A stretch of DNA of 43,114 nt from Pseudomonas neustonica (GCF_003797945.1 NZ_RKKU01000033.1:1-43114); one strand, 5' to 3'. Shown: positions 25,378 to 33,931, counted from the stretch's first letter. Made by a program: numbers and translations. Notes: generated from the sequence alone by a model not told the origin.

Positions 25378-26871
25378 ATGCGCTACAAGACTCTTGTAAC
25401 GAGGGTGATGGCTTTGCTTGCCGGAGGCGCCATGCCGCTTGCCTTTGCCCCTTTTGGTTGGGCATGGCTTGCGGTGGTCGCTCTGGCCGCATTGTTTGTC
25501 CTGACCGCGCAACCTTCAAAGCGTCAGGCGTTATGGTCGGCTTACTTCTTTGGCCTTGGTTACTTCGGTGTAGGTGTCTCCTGGGTCTTCGTCAGCATCA
25601 GCCAGTACGGCAATGGCCCCGTGGTGGGGATGTTAGCTACAGCGGCCTTTGTCTCGCTGCTTGCCCTCTTTCCATGGGGCGTCGCGTACCTCGTACGCCG
25701 CCTGCACCCTGAGATGGATGCGACGGCCCTCTGGCTAGGGCTACCAGCGACATGGGTGTTGAGTGAATGGATGCGCACCTGGTTCTTAACCGGCTTTCCC
25801 TGGCTCTTTGTCGGCTACAGCCAGACCGACACCACACTCGCCACTATCGCGCCTGTCTTTGGTGTGCTTGGCGTGAGTTTTCTGGTGGCCTTGCTCGCTG
25901 GCGGCCTGGCTTGGGTTGTTTTAAATCCAAGCCTGCGCCGTGCAGCGGTAGCCGGTGCCGTGTTAACCGCTACTCTTGCCAGCTTGCAGCTCCTGGATCA
26001 TGAGTGGACGCAGCCAGCCGCTGATCCTATCAATATTGCCCTCTTGCAAGGAAACATCGCGCAAGACAGAAAATGGGACCCGGATTCACGGGGAATCACG
26101 CTGGACCGTTATCAGGCGCTTACGAAGCAGCATCTCGGGGCCGACATTGTGATTTGGCCAGAAACGGCAATCCCGATGTGGCATGACGAGGCTAGAGAAT
26201 ATCTTGCTGAGCTTAAGGCGTTAGCCGATCAGGCAGGCACCTCGTTGATGATTGGCGTCCCGATACGCGAGGAGGACGGTCGCACCTACAACGCGGTGAC
26301 AAGCCTCTCCGATCCCTCAGGCTTCTACTACAAACGTCACCTGGTGCCCTTCGGTGAGTATGTTCCGTTTCGGGAGTTTTTGGGTTCGTCCCTCGACGTG
26401 CTCGGGGCGCCCATGTCCGATTTCACACCGGGACGGGAAGCGCACGTCCTGAAGGCAGCAGGGGTGCCTGTAGGGGCACTCATCTGCTACGAGGCGGTCT
26501 TTGGTGCTGAAGTCACGGAGTTTCTGCCCGAAGCGCAGTTGCTGGTGAATGTCAGTAACGATGCCTGGTTCGGCAGCTCGCTCGGCCCTTTCCAGCACTT
26601 TCAGATGGTCCGCATGCGTGCCATCGAAACCGGACGTGACCTACTGCGAGCCACGAACACGGGTATCACAGCAGCTGTCAGCTACGAGGGAAAGGTTCTT
26701 ACACGCGCTCCTCAATTCCGCGTAGCCACCCTCAGTGCCGAAGTGACCCCCAGAACTGGCGCAACCCCTTATGTGCGCTGGCGGGATTGGCCTGTCCTTG
26801 GCGTGATCGCACTCGGACTCGGCTTGCTCCTGCTTCGTCGAATTCGGCAGTATCATCGCTTGGGTACATGA
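25378..26871 (+). CDS. lnt: Apolipoprotein N-acyltransferase Lnt
   Basis: A 497-residue protein with about six N-terminal membrane helices (residues 1-205) and a nitrilase-type periplasmic domain. The catalytic triad is Glu262 (WPETAIP), Lys319 (FYYKRHLVPFGEYVPF) and Cys370 (LICYEAVFG), matching E267/K335/C387 of E. coli. A final helix follows near the C-terminus. It adds the third acyl chain to lipoproteins. Lnt is normally a single-copy chromosomal gene, so an extra copy behind a Pb/Cd regulator, with lspA in the sister unit at 33319, suggests that lipoprotein maturation was recruited to metal resistance. The start at 25378 is a judgement; the frame is open to 25309. Confidence 0.93.
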   Translation: MRYKTLVTRVMALLAGGAMPLAFAPFGWAWLAVVALAALFVLTAQPSKRQALWSAYFFGLGYFGVGVSWVFVSISQYGNGPVVGMLATAAFVSLLALFPWGVAYLVRRLHPEMDATALWLGLPATWVLSEWMRTWFLTGFPWLFVGYSQTDTTLATIAPVFGVLGVSFLVALLAGGLAWVVLNPSLRRAAVAGAVLTATLASLQLLDHEWTQPAADPINIALLQGNIAQDRKWDPDSRGITLDRYQALTKQHLGADIVIWPETAIPMWHDEAREYLAELKALADQAGTSLMIGVPIREEDGRTYNAVTSLSDPSGFYYKRHLVPFGEYVPFREFLGSSLDVLGAPMSDFTPGREAHVLKAAGVPVGALICYEAVFGAEVTEFLPEAQLLVNVSNDAWFGSSLGPFQHFQMVRMRAIETGRDLLRATNTGITAAVSYEGKVLTRAPQFRVATLSAEVTPRTGATPYVRWRDWPVLGVIALGLGLLLLRRIRQYHRLGT

Positions 26872-26909
26872 CAGCGAGCAGATTTTAAATCGGATGAGGA
26901 GGAAGGGAT

Positions 26910-27125
26910 TTGTCTACATGTGGCAATTGGCTATCAAGAAAAAAGCTCACAAGCCGGGAAAGCGATGCGTTGCTGTGGCTCTCGCTCCTGTTAATATTGG
27001 CGGCGTCTATATGGAGAAGAGATATGAGCACTCAAACAACCTTCTGTTTAAGGATGCAAGCGGCCAATGGCGGGGTCAGACCGGACGTTTCAGTCGGGAA
27101 TCGTGGGAAGGGCTGGAATAGCTGA
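26910..27125 (+). CDS. Small predicted membrane protein, unrecognised
   Basis: A 71-codon frame with one hydrophobic helix (ALLWLSLLLILAASIWRR, about residues 20-37) and a polar tail. Its stop codon is immediately followed by the dsbD ATG, which would allow translational coupling. I do not recognise a family, and a second overlapping frame (26894-27121) is just as open. Real coding is uncertain. Confidence 0.3.
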   Translation: MSTCGNWLSRKKLTSRESDALLWLSLLLILAASIWRRDMSTQTTFCLRMQAANGGVRPDVSVGNRGKGWNS

Positions 27126-28319
27126 ATGATCGATCACATTCCCTCTTTACTCATCGCCAGCCAGCTCTTAATGGCGACAGTGGCAGGTTTGCTGCTCAAC
27201 CTGACGCCCTGCGTTTTGCCCGCGATTCCTATTAAGGTCCGGACTATCTTACGAGAGGCGGGCAGCCAACGATCGCACCGCGTGCTGGCCGCATTGGCGT
27301 TCACCGCAGGAACACTCGCGTTTTTCTTGACGCTGGGCGGATTGACCGCATTTCTTCAGTGGAGCTGGGGCACTTTGTTTCAGTCCGCGGTGTTCGTTGG
27401 TATCCTTGTTGCCTTGCTGGTCGGGTTTGCGGTGGTCACGTGGCTGGATTTGCCCATTCCGATCCCGTCGTTCGCCGCCTCGGCCCATGGCCGGCGTTAC
27501 TCTGAAGCATTCTTATCGGGGTTATTGAGTGCGGTTTTGGCTGCACCTTGTGCTGGTCCTTTCCTGGGTGGAGTCCTAGCCTTTGCCGTTACCCAGCCGG
27601 CGCCGGTAACTATGGGGATATTCGGCAGTATCGGGCTGGGGTTGTCGCTGCCCTACGCGGCACTGATCCTCAAACCCAAGTGGCTGAGCCGGTTGCCCAA
27701 GGCGGGGCCCTGGACTCTGGCCATTCGAGAAGTGCTCGCGCTGATATTGCTGGCCGCCGCCGTCTTTTTCAGCGCGAGCCTGGTGCCCAAAGCGGTATAC
27801 CCCTGGCTGTGGTGGGCCTGGCTGGCGCTGGTGCTGGTCTGGGGTCTCCGTCGTTTCGTTCAGGGGAGCGGTGCCGTTCGCGTGATCACTGCAACGGCGA
27901 CAGGCCTTGCCCTTGCGGTGACAGTGGTATTCGCATCTCCGTTGGGCAGCGGCGAAGACGAACTTGTCTGGCAGCCCTACTCCGCAGAACTCCTGGCGGA
28001 CACAAAAGCCCGGGACACACCGTATTTGCTGGAGTTCACTGCCGATTGGTGCATCAACTGCAAGGTCCTGGAGCGCACCGTGTATAAAGAGCCCGCTGTG
28101 GCTGAAGCCGTAGCGCGGGCCGGCATGGTGCCGATTCAGGTTGATGTGACAGCAAGCGATCCCGAAAAAGACGCATTGTTAACCGCAACGGGAGGGCAGG
28201 CTTTACCTTTTGCGGCGATTTTTGACGCTGACGGCACCGTTGTCGCCCGTTTCACTGGGCTATTTGATACCGACAGCCTGGTCGAGGCGATCAACCGCAC
28301 CGAGAACTCACAACGCTAG
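27126..28319 (+). CDS. DsbD-like thiol:disulfide interchange protein, beta-gamma domains only
   Basis: A 397-residue protein with eight or so membrane helices. Intramembrane cysteines are Cys29 (NLTPCVLPAIPIK) and Cys142 (AAPCAGPFLGG), and a C-terminal periplasmic thioredoxin domain has Cys309-Ile-Asn-Cys312 (ADWCINCKVLE). It moves electrons from cytoplasmic thioredoxin to periplasmic acceptors. The N-terminal alpha domain of classical DsbD is absent and is encoded by the next gene. Together with the SCO and TlpA genes it forms a periplasmic thiol-redox operon. No frameshift is seen. Confidence 0.92.
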   Translation: MIDHIPSLLIASQLLMATVAGLLLNLTPCVLPAIPIKVRTILREAGSQRSHRVLAALAFTAGTLAFFLTLGGLTAFLQWSWGTLFQSAVFVGILVALLVGFAVVTWLDLPIPIPSFAASAHGRRYSEAFLSGLLSAVLAAPCAGPFLGGVLAFAVTQPAPVTMGIFGSIGLGLSLPYAALILKPKWLSRLPKAGPWTLAIREVLALILLAAAVFFSASLVPKAVYPWLWWAWLALVLVWGLRRFVQGSGAVRVITATATGLALAVTVVFASPLGSGEDELVWQPYSAELLADTKARDTPYLLEFTADWCINCKVLERTVYKEPAVAEAVARAGMVPIQVDVTASDPEKDALLTATGGQALPFAAIFDADGTVVARFTGLFDTDSLVEAINRTENSQR

Positions 28320-28335
28320 CTACTGGAGATGAACC

Positions 28336-28926
28336 ATGACAACCCGAACCAAAGTATTGCTGACCGGCGTAGCGGTTTTTCTGATCGCGATCGCGGCGTT
28401 CACGTTGATCGGTACCAATTCCGGAAACGCTCCTGGCTCGGCCCAGACCGAACGAGCCAATTCCGACCCCCAGGCGCCAGTTGCCCGCACGGGGTTGGCA
28501 GATTCTTCCGATAAGGTCCGCCTCAATCTTGCGGAAGGCGGCAAAGCCCTGATAGGGGAGACCGGTGAAATTATTCTGACACTGGACATTGAATCGGGCT
28601 GGCACGTGAACGCCAACCCGGCCTCCATGGAGTTACTGATTCCCACCGTCGCCAGTTCTTCGGTCAACGGTCAGTCGCTTGACATCCCGACCCAGTACCC
28701 CCGCGGCAGGGTCAGTGACATCACACTGGGTGACACCGCCCTGGAGGTGTACGACGACGGTGCGAGTATCCGGCTGCTGCCAGACGAAAAACAGACCGCC
28801 GCGCTGAAAGAGGCAGGCAAGCTAGACATGACGGTACGGGTACAGGCCTGCAGTGACGAGGGCGTTTGCCTGGCACCAGCTGACCTGCCCGTTGCGCTGA
28901 ATCTGGACGATATCAAGCCACAATAA
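28336..28926 (+). CDS. Stand-alone DsbD alpha-domain-like periplasmic protein
   Basis: A 196-residue protein with an N-terminal membrane anchor (about 8-25) and an immunoglobulin-like domain resembling DsbD-alpha. The Cys172-SDEGV-Cys178 pair in VQACSDEGVCLAP corresponds to the redox pair of E. coli DsbD-alpha. It starts 16 bases after the beta-gamma gene. Functionally it would receive electrons from the gamma thioredoxin domain and pass them to TlpA, CcmG or SCO proteins. The split order (beta-gamma first, alpha second) is unusual compared with the single DsbD chain. Confidence 0.85.
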   Translation: MTTRTKVLLTGVAVFLIAIAAFTLIGTNSGNAPGSAQTERANSDPQAPVARTGLADSSDKVRLNLAEGGKALIGETGEIILTLDIESGWHVNANPASMELLIPTVASSSVNGQSLDIPTQYPRGRVSDITLGDTALEVYDDGASIRLLPDEKQTAALKEAGKLDMTVRVQACSDEGVCLAPADLPVALNLDDIKPQ

Positions 28927-28975
28927 ACCGGGACTCCCTTCGGAAAACAACTCAAATGGAGAATGACTGTGAACA

Positions 28976-29671
28976 GTGTATTCAGAATTGCTGATTGCCA
29001 TGGTTGCCCAGGTCAGCACCAATGCCATGGCCCATTCCATGGAAGATGTGGAGGCCTCGTTGAACGAGAAAGAGCGGTATGCCCAGTTTGTGGATCAGCC
29101 GGCCCCTGAATTTGATCTTACAGGCGTTGATGGCAATACCCTTGCCCTTGCCGACTTAAACGGCAAAACCGTTGTGCTTAACTTTCTCTACACGCGCTGT
29201 ACCGAGGCCTGCCCTTTGCATATGAACCTGATCCGGCAGTTGCAAACCGGGGTTGAAGAAGAAGGGCTGAGTGAAGAGGTGGTGTTCATCACCATTGCCA
29301 CGGACCGGGAAGATGTTGCAGGCACCCGGAGAAACATGCGTGCCTACGGCGAGAATTTCGATCTGAATCCCCGCAACTGGCAATTCCTCTACCGAGCCAG
29401 GATGGAACCACCTGAACTGACACCAGAACTTGCTAAAGCCTACGGCGTTCAGTTCAGGGATACGGGTGAGGGTGTACAGGTCCATGGTGTGGTAACCCAC
29501 GTGATTGACCCGGAAGGGCAGATGCGGGCCCGGTTCCATGGATTGAAATTCAAGCCTGAACACCTGGTGACCTACCTGACGGCCATTGCCAAAGGCCCCA
29601 GCGCGGCAGCCGATGATGGGTTCTGGGGCCGACTGCACGGGCGTATTGAAGCGTTGTTACAAAGCGAATAA
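28976..29671 (+). CDS. SCO1/SenC family protein, probable N-terminal frameshift
   Basis: About 231 residues in frame from GTG 28976. The thioredoxin-like SCO domain has Cys75-TEA-Cys79-Pro (YTRCTEACPLHM) and the copper-binding His in VVTHVIDPEG. SCO proteins help load copper into cytochrome oxidase or act as thiol oxidoreductases. The ribosome-binding site GGAG and a start at 28964 or 28970 lie in a different frame (TVNSVFRIAD). One base removed near 28986-28990 would join it to LIAMVAQVSTNAMA and restore a signal peptide. As written, export is doubtful, so this is either a pseudogene or a sequencing slip. Confidence 0.85.
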   Translation: MYSELLIAMVAQVSTNAMAHSMEDVEASLNEKERYAQFVDQPAPEFDLTGVDGNTLALADLNGKTVVLNFLYTRCTEACPLHMNLIRQLQTGVEEEGLSEEVVFITIATDREDVAGTRRNMRAYGENFDLNPRNWQFLYRARMEPPELTPELAKAYGVQFRDTGEGVQVHGVVTHVIDPEGQMRARFHGLKFKPEHLVTYLTAIAKGPSAAADDGFWGRLHGRIEALLQSE

Positions 29672-29727
29672 CGCTCGGGGCGCCATGCGGGCAGCAAACC
29701 GACCACTGTAATCAGGAGAAATGTCCA

Positions 29728-30303
29728 ATGAGTCACCAGCACATATCCGCCGCCCGGGGAATCGCCGCAGTTCTTTTCGCGCTTGTTATTTCCATGACCG
29801 CTCCAGTTTTTGCAGCTGGGAAGGTTCCGAAGTCGGTGGGGCCCCAGGGTTTCCTGATCTGGGAGTCCCCTCGCACTCTGCCCGAGCTGGCTTTTGAAGA
29901 CGAAGTCGGCAGGCCGCTGACACTGGCTGACTTTAAGGGTAAGGCGATATTGCTCAATATCTGGGCGACTTGGTGCCTGCCTTGCCGTGAGGAAATGCCG
30001 ACGCTGGACTCACTTCAGGCTCAACTGGGCGGCGAGCAATTTGAAGTGGTCGCGCTGTCTGTTGACCACGCAGGCATCAGCGTTGTCGAAAAATTCTACC
30101 TGGAAACAGGCATCCAGCACCTTCGCAAGTATATTGATCCGTCCACACTGGCGACCTCAACACTGGGCATAGAAGGTGTTCCTACAACGCTGCTGATTAA
30201 TCATAACGGTCGCGAAATTGGCCGCCTGGTAGGTGCCGCGGAATGGGACAGCCCGGCCATGGTGGATTTGATGACCCGTGCGATCTCCGAGGTTCCGGAC
30301 TGA
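29728..30303 (+). CDS. TlpA-like periplasmic thiol:disulfide oxidoreductase (intact copy)
   Basis: A 191-residue exported thioredoxin-fold protein with a signal peptide (to about Ala29 or Ala30), Trp-Cys83-Leu-Pro-Cys86 active site and the cis-proline in GVPTTLL. It likely reduces periplasmic disulfides using electrons from the DsbD pair upstream, for cytochrome or copper-site assembly. AGGAG precedes the ATG. It is the template copy for the two broken paralogues at 1868/24424 and 31811. Confidence 0.92.
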   Translation: MSHQHISAARGIAAVLFALVISMTAPVFAAGKVPKSVGPQGFLIWESPRTLPELAFEDEVGRPLTLADFKGKAILLNIWATWCLPCREEMPTLDSLQAQLGGEQFEVVALSVDHAGISVVEKFYLETGIQHLRKYIDPSTLATSTLGIEGVPTTLLINHNGREIGRLVGAAEWDSPAMVDLMTRAISEVPD

Positions 30304-30340
30304 CCGCGGGCCACGCCGACTGGACCAGGGGACACCTAAT

Positions 30341-30376
30341 ATTTCAATATAGCAATAGGTATTGAGATATTGAAAT
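30341..30376 (+). promoter_or_regulatory. ArsR/SmtB-type operator
   Basis: Perfect 10-bp arms ATTTCAATAT (30341-30350) and ATATTGAAAT (30367-30376) flank a 16-base centre that itself carries CAATA/TATTG. AT-rich dyads of this kind overlap promoters of arsR/smtB genes. It directly precedes the arsR remnant. Confidence 0.75.
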
Positions 30377-30744
30377 GAAGCAGAAGCTGTAAGGGCGTTT
30401 GGGGCGATTTCTCAAGAAACACGACTTCGCATCGTTAGACTACTGGTGGTGAAAGGAGCCAATGGATTATCGGCTGGTGAGATAGGAGACGCGCTAGGTG
30501 GTGTCTCATCATCGCGACTCTCTTTCATCTCAACCATCTAGAACACGCAGGCCTTTTAGAAAAACGACGCCAGGGGCGTTCAATAATTTACAGTGCTATT
30601 TTTCCTGTACTTGCTGATCTCATAGCGTTTCTGATGCACGACTGCTGCGATGGGCACTGTGCTTATTGCGACAAAGCCATCGAGTTGTTCGCGCAGTGTG
30701 AAGGTCGCCCAACCTCACCGGGCACGGTGGACTCCAAGATATGA
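30377..30744 (+). pseudogene. arsR: ArsR-family regulator, frameshifted and without a start
   Basis: The first part reads EAVRAFGAISQETRLRIVRL, then LVVKGANGLSAGEIGDALGG to VSSSRLSF. After a one-base loss at about 30523 it continues HLNHLEHAGLLEKRRQGRSI to HDCCDGHCAYC and stops at TGA 30742-30744. This is an ArsR winged helix with a Cys-rich metal loop. No start codon lies in frame upstream because TGA sits at 30371-30373; the only nearby ATG (30375) is in another frame. Two lesions make it a pseudogene. Its stop overlaps the transporter ATG, so the two were a coupled operon. Confidence 0.85.
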
Positions 30745-31694
30745 TCAGATTCATCTATTTTGTGGAGTCTAATCTTGTTTGGTTCGTTATCACTTTAGCT
30801 GGTTTGGTCTTAGTATTCCCAGGGTTAGGAACGCACCTAGAGCCCTTTATCGGTCCACTGCTCGCGCTGCTGATGCTTGTCATCAGTCTTACCTTCGACG
30901 CACATGCCGTTCGAGTGGTCTTTCGCAAACCTTCAAGGCAATTTTTAGCACTAGGTCTGGTCTATGGTCCGATGTCGATTGCCGGTTTTCTGACTGGCCG
31001 TTTATTTTTCGGGAACGGACCTCTTGCAGCAGGTCAAACGTTGCTTGGCACATTGCCGACAGATGTTTCGTCTCCGCTGCTGGTATTAATGGCGCGGGGG
31101 AATGTTGCCTTAGCAGCCGTTTTTAATGCGGTCAATACAGCACTATCGCCATTCATTGTTCCATTCGTTTTTTTATGGCTGACTGGAATACAGCTGGAAG
31201 TTCCTCTCGGGGCAATCATCTTTGAATTAGCCTTGATCGTTCTCGTTCCCACTGTTGTTGGAGTGAGCTTACGCACAGGATTTCCAGATTTTTTTGCACG
31301 CCATGATTCAACGTACGCGGGAATTGGATCAATCATATATCTTCTGATACTACTGGCTGTAGTAGGCCCAAACGCAGAAACTATCATTGGTTATGGCTGG
31401 TACGCTTTTTTGATTGCTGGAGCAGCCCTGAGTCTTAATCTGATTGGCTACCTGATAGGAATGTCCTCACGGTTGCTAACCTCTGACCGGAAAGAAGTGA
31501 TTACCTATCTCTTCACCGTGAGCAAAAAAGAATTTAGCATTGCTGCTGCTTTTGTCGCCGCATCTGGCTTACCTTCAGAAATTGCGATTCCTGCCGCATT
31601 CTTTGCAGTGATACAAATGATCACTTCACCCATTGCCGCTAAGATCCTTGCACGGCACGGCTTACTACGATTCCGAGCGAGCGATCAGCACTAA
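30741..31694 (+). CDS. Bile acid:sodium symporter (BASS) family transporter
   Basis: A 317-residue protein with about ten membrane helices. GTLPTDVSSPLLVLMARGNV and FNAVNTALSPFIVPF resemble the two crossover motifs of the BASS/ArsB-ACR3 superfamily; ACR3 hallmark cysteines are not seen. Its link to an arsR with a metal loop suggests efflux or uptake of an oxyanion or organic anion, but the substrate is open. The ATG overlaps the arsR stop (ATGA). The sequence is more AT-rich than its surroundings, so it was probably acquired separately. Confidence 0.85.
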   Translation: MIRFIYFVESNLVWFVITLAGLVLVFPGLGTHLEPFIGPLLALLMLVISLTFDAHAVRVVFRKPSRQFLALGLVYGPMSIAGFLTGRLFFGNGPLAAGQTLLGTLPTDVSSPLLVLMARGNVALAAVFNAVNTALSPFIVPFVFLWLTGIQLEVPLGAIIFELALIVLVPTVVGVSLRTGFPDFFARHDSTYAGIGSIIYLLILLAVVGPNAETIIGYGWYAFLIAGAALSLNLIGYLIGMSSRLLTSDRKEVITYLFTVSKKEFSIAAAFVAASGLPSEIAIPAAFFAVIQMITSPIAAKILARHGLLRFRASDQH

Positions 31695-31810
31695 GGATCT
31701 TGGTATTGTTTCAGCGCCGAATTACCAATGAACTACTGGCAACAGTTGATGCAGCCTTTTCAACGAAACAAGACATGATGAAGTGCTTGCTCCATCTGCC
31801 GACTACTCAG

Positions 31811-31909
31811 GCTACGTGTTGCCGAAAAACTCTGCCAGGGAGCGGATGTTCAGCACCTACGCAAGTATCTTGATCTTTCCGCGCTGGCTACCCTAATACT
31901 GAGCATAAG
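31811..31909 (+). pseudogene. TlpA-like fragment (third copy)
   Basis: About 100 bases match the part of the intact gene encoding VVEKFYLETGIQHLRKYIDP (GTTGCCGAAAAACTCTGCC, then TTCAGCACCTACGCAAGTAT), with about a quarter of bases changed. It ends at GAGCATAAGTGCTTCAGG, the same junction sequence that precedes cadR copy 1. It marks another copy of the tlpA-cadR unit. Confidence 0.7.
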
Positions 31910-31918
31910 TGCTTCAGG

Positions 31919-32323
31919 CTACTGCTGCATGTTTCCTTCGCTGAGCCCTTCGAGAACCCCGCAGGCCTCAATTTCCCGATCATCGTTACAACTTGCTCGC
32001 AGCGACACAAGTTGTTTCTCCAGTACCTGCAGATCGGTTATCTGAGACCGTACCTGAGCGATGTGATCATCAAGCAAGGTGTTGATGGCCCTGCAAGGCT
32101 GATGGGGCGCGCCCTGATAACGCTGTAACTCGTGAATTTCAGCGAGTGATAGCTCAAGTATTCTGCAGCGCCGGATGAAGGCCAGTCGCTCAACATGCCG
32201 TTCAGTGTAAATACGGTAGCCGTTGTCCTGACGATCCGGCGGTGGTAACAAGCCCTCTCGCTTATAGAAACGGATGGTCTGGGTGTCAACCCCTACGGAC
32301 CGCGCCAACTGACCAATGCGCAT
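31919..32323 (-). CDS. CadR/PbrR-type MerR-family metal regulator (copy 2)
   Basis: Same family as the gene at 24737: MRIGQLARSVGVDTQTIRF with Cys77, Cys112 and Cys121 in the same motifs and a slightly longer C-terminus (EGNMQQ). It is divergent from the cation-efflux gene, with a well-formed operator between them. It is therefore the likely working regulator of the unit, inducing efflux on Pb(II) or Cd(II). Start at 32323 after GAGGAGA. Confidence 0.93.
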   Translation of the reverse strand: MRIGQLARSVGVDTQTIRFYKREGLLPPPDRQDNGYRIYTERHVERLAFIRRCRILELSLAEIHELQRYQGAPHQPCRAINTLLDDHIAQVRSQITDLQVLEKQLVSLRASCNDDREIEACGVLEGLSEGNMQQ

Positions 32324-32356
32324 CGGGTGTCTCCTCAACAAATGGTATCTGCTCTA

Positions 32357-32388
32357 TTGACCTTATAGTGGCTATATGGTTTTAAATC
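32357..32388 (+). promoter_or_regulatory. CadR/PbrR operator-promoter (copy 2)
   Basis: TTGACC (32357-32362), 20-bp spacer with dyad TATAG-TGG-CTATA (32364-32376), -10 TAAATC (32383-32388). It is close to the known pbr and cad promoters. Confidence 0.88.
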
Positions 32389-32420
32389 ATAATCCGACAA
32401 TACTCAAGTGGAGCCGTATC

Positions 32421-33317
32421 ATGAGTAAATCCTGTGAAGACGCCTGTGGCTGCGACGCAACGTCCGCCGAGGGTAACGCCGGGTCGGAGGCCTCTGAAGC
32501 GTCCGGCAACTGGATCAGTGTGTATACCGTACCGAAGATGGATTGTCCTTCGGAGGAACGGATGATTCGACTGGCCCTGAATGGTTTTGAAGACATTCGC
32601 GGGCTGTCCTTCGACCTGTCTGATCGGCGGTTGAAGGTTGTGCACGATGGCGAGGCTGAGCCTATCACCGCGAAGCTGGCGACCCTCGGGCTGGGAGCTT
32701 CGCTTCAGGAAACGGCCGCTGCCGACCCTGAATCAATCAAGGCGCTCGGGGGTACGGCTATCTCGGCCGAGCAGGAGTCGGGCACCCTGCGTTGGTTGCT
32801 CGGTATCAATGCTGTCCTGTTTGTGGCGGAAATGACGGCCGGCCTGATCGCGCACTCCACCGGTTTGATTGCAGAATCCCTGGACAATTTTGCCGACGCG
32901 GCCGTGTATGGGCTCGCCCTGTATGCGGTTGGGCACAGCGTGAAAACGCAGGTGCGTGCGGCGCATCTCGCGGGCGTACTCCAACTGATACTGGCTGTAG
33001 GCGTACTTGCAGAGGTGGTGAGGCGCTTTGTCTTCGGCAGTGAGCCGGAGTCGCTGGTAATGATGGGGATTGCGTTCATTGCATTGATCGCCAATACCAC
33101 CTGTCTGCTGCTGATATCCAAACATCGGGAGGGTGGGGCGCACATGAAGGCGAGCTGGATATTCTCAGCCAACGACGTGGTCATCAACCTGGGGGTCATT
33201 ACCGCCGGCGCACTGGTGGCTTGGACTGGCTCCAATTATCCGGACCTGATCATCGGCAGCATCGCGGGGGTCATTGTACTCAACGGTGCCAGGCGCATCC
33301 TGGCGCTCAAGGGTTAA
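32421..33317 (+). CDS. Cation efflux protein (CDF-like) with N-terminal HMA-like domain
   Basis: A 298-residue protein. Residues 1-11 hold Cys5, Cys9 and Cys11. Residues about 33-98 are an HMA-like domain (VYTVPKMDCPSEERMIRLAL) with a single Cys42 instead of CxxC. Residues about 122-297 are six helices of a cation diffusion facilitator with Asp155 and Asp159 in SLDNFADAA as metal ligands. The usual cytoplasmic C-terminal domain is missing. It should export a divalent metal under the CadR/PbrR-type regulator. The GGAG before ATG 32421 sets the start. Its stop lies one base before lspA, so they are cotranscribed. Confidence 0.9.
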   Translation: MSKSCEDACGCDATSAEGNAGSEASEASGNWISVYTVPKMDCPSEERMIRLALNGFEDIRGLSFDLSDRRLKVVHDGEAEPITAKLATLGLGASLQETAAADPESIKALGGTAISAEQESGTLRWLLGINAVLFVAEMTAGLIAHSTGLIAESLDNFADAAVYGLALYAVGHSVKTQVRAAHLAGVLQLILAVGVLAEVVRRFVFGSEPESLVMMGIAFIALIANTTCLLLISKHREGGAHMKASWIFSANDVVINLGVITAGALVAWTGSNYPDLIIGSIAGVIVLNGARRILALKG

Positions 33318-33318
33318 A

Positions 33319-33831
33319 ATGTCCATCGCTGGCAAAAAGTTCTTGCCGTATACCCTGCTGGCTATTTCCGGCCTGATCGCAGCGTCTGACCAGGTTGTAA
33401 AATGGCTGGTCCAGCAGTCAATGGCGTATGGCGAGTCGATTCCGGTGACCCCGTTCTTTAACTGGGTTCATGTCTGGAACACCGGCGCCGCATTCAGTCT
33501 GTTTGCCGATGGTGGAGGCTGGCAGCGCTACTTTCTTATCGCAATCGCGGTAGTGGTCTCGATCGTACTGATCAGGTTGATTCTTCAGTGCCGCCGCAGG
33601 GGAGAAGCCATCGCGTACAGTCTTATTCTTGGCGGTGCCGTGGGCAACCTGATTGACCGGATATTTCGTGGCTATGTTGTGGATTCCTTTGATGTCTATT
33701 GGCAATCCTGGCACTGGCCAGCCTTTAACCTTGCCGATATCGCCATTGTGCTGGGCACCGTGCTTTTCCTCTATGTCAGTTTCATACCCGAAAAATCGGG
33801 CACGAACGCCGCACCGGATGGATCTGGCTGA
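33319..33831 (+). CDS. lspA: Lipoprotein signal peptidase LspA (signal peptidase II)
   Basis: A 170-residue inner-membrane aspartyl protease with four helices. Catalytic aspartates lie at Asp122 (VVDSFDVY) and Asp140 (FNLADIAI), with NTGAAFS and GNLIDRI around them. It cleaves the signal of prolipoproteins. In the lead-resistance operon of Cupriavidus metallidurans an lspA homologue (pbrC) accompanies the Pb pump, so this copy probably belongs to the metal module rather than being the housekeeping gene. It starts one base after the cation transporter stop. Confidence 0.94.
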   Translation: MSIAGKKFLPYTLLAISGLIAASDQVVKWLVQQSMAYGESIPVTPFFNWVHVWNTGAAFSLFADGGGWQRYFLIAIAVVVSIVLIRLILQCRRRGEAIAYSLILGGAVGNLIDRIFRGYVVDSFDVYWQSWHWPAFNLADIAIVLGTVLFLYVSFIPEKSGTNAAPDGSG

Positions 33832-33931
33832 AAAAACGTGTGACAAACGCCTTTACCTTAAAGTTGACTTTGAACATATCGTCTGTGTTGACGAACCGAG
33901 AACGAAAGCCAAAGCAAAGGAGAATGAAACG

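Noticed and set aside
33653..33931. N-terminal extension of the peroxiredoxin frame
   Set aside because: It overlaps the end of lspA and the family start follows a good ribosome-binding site at 33932.
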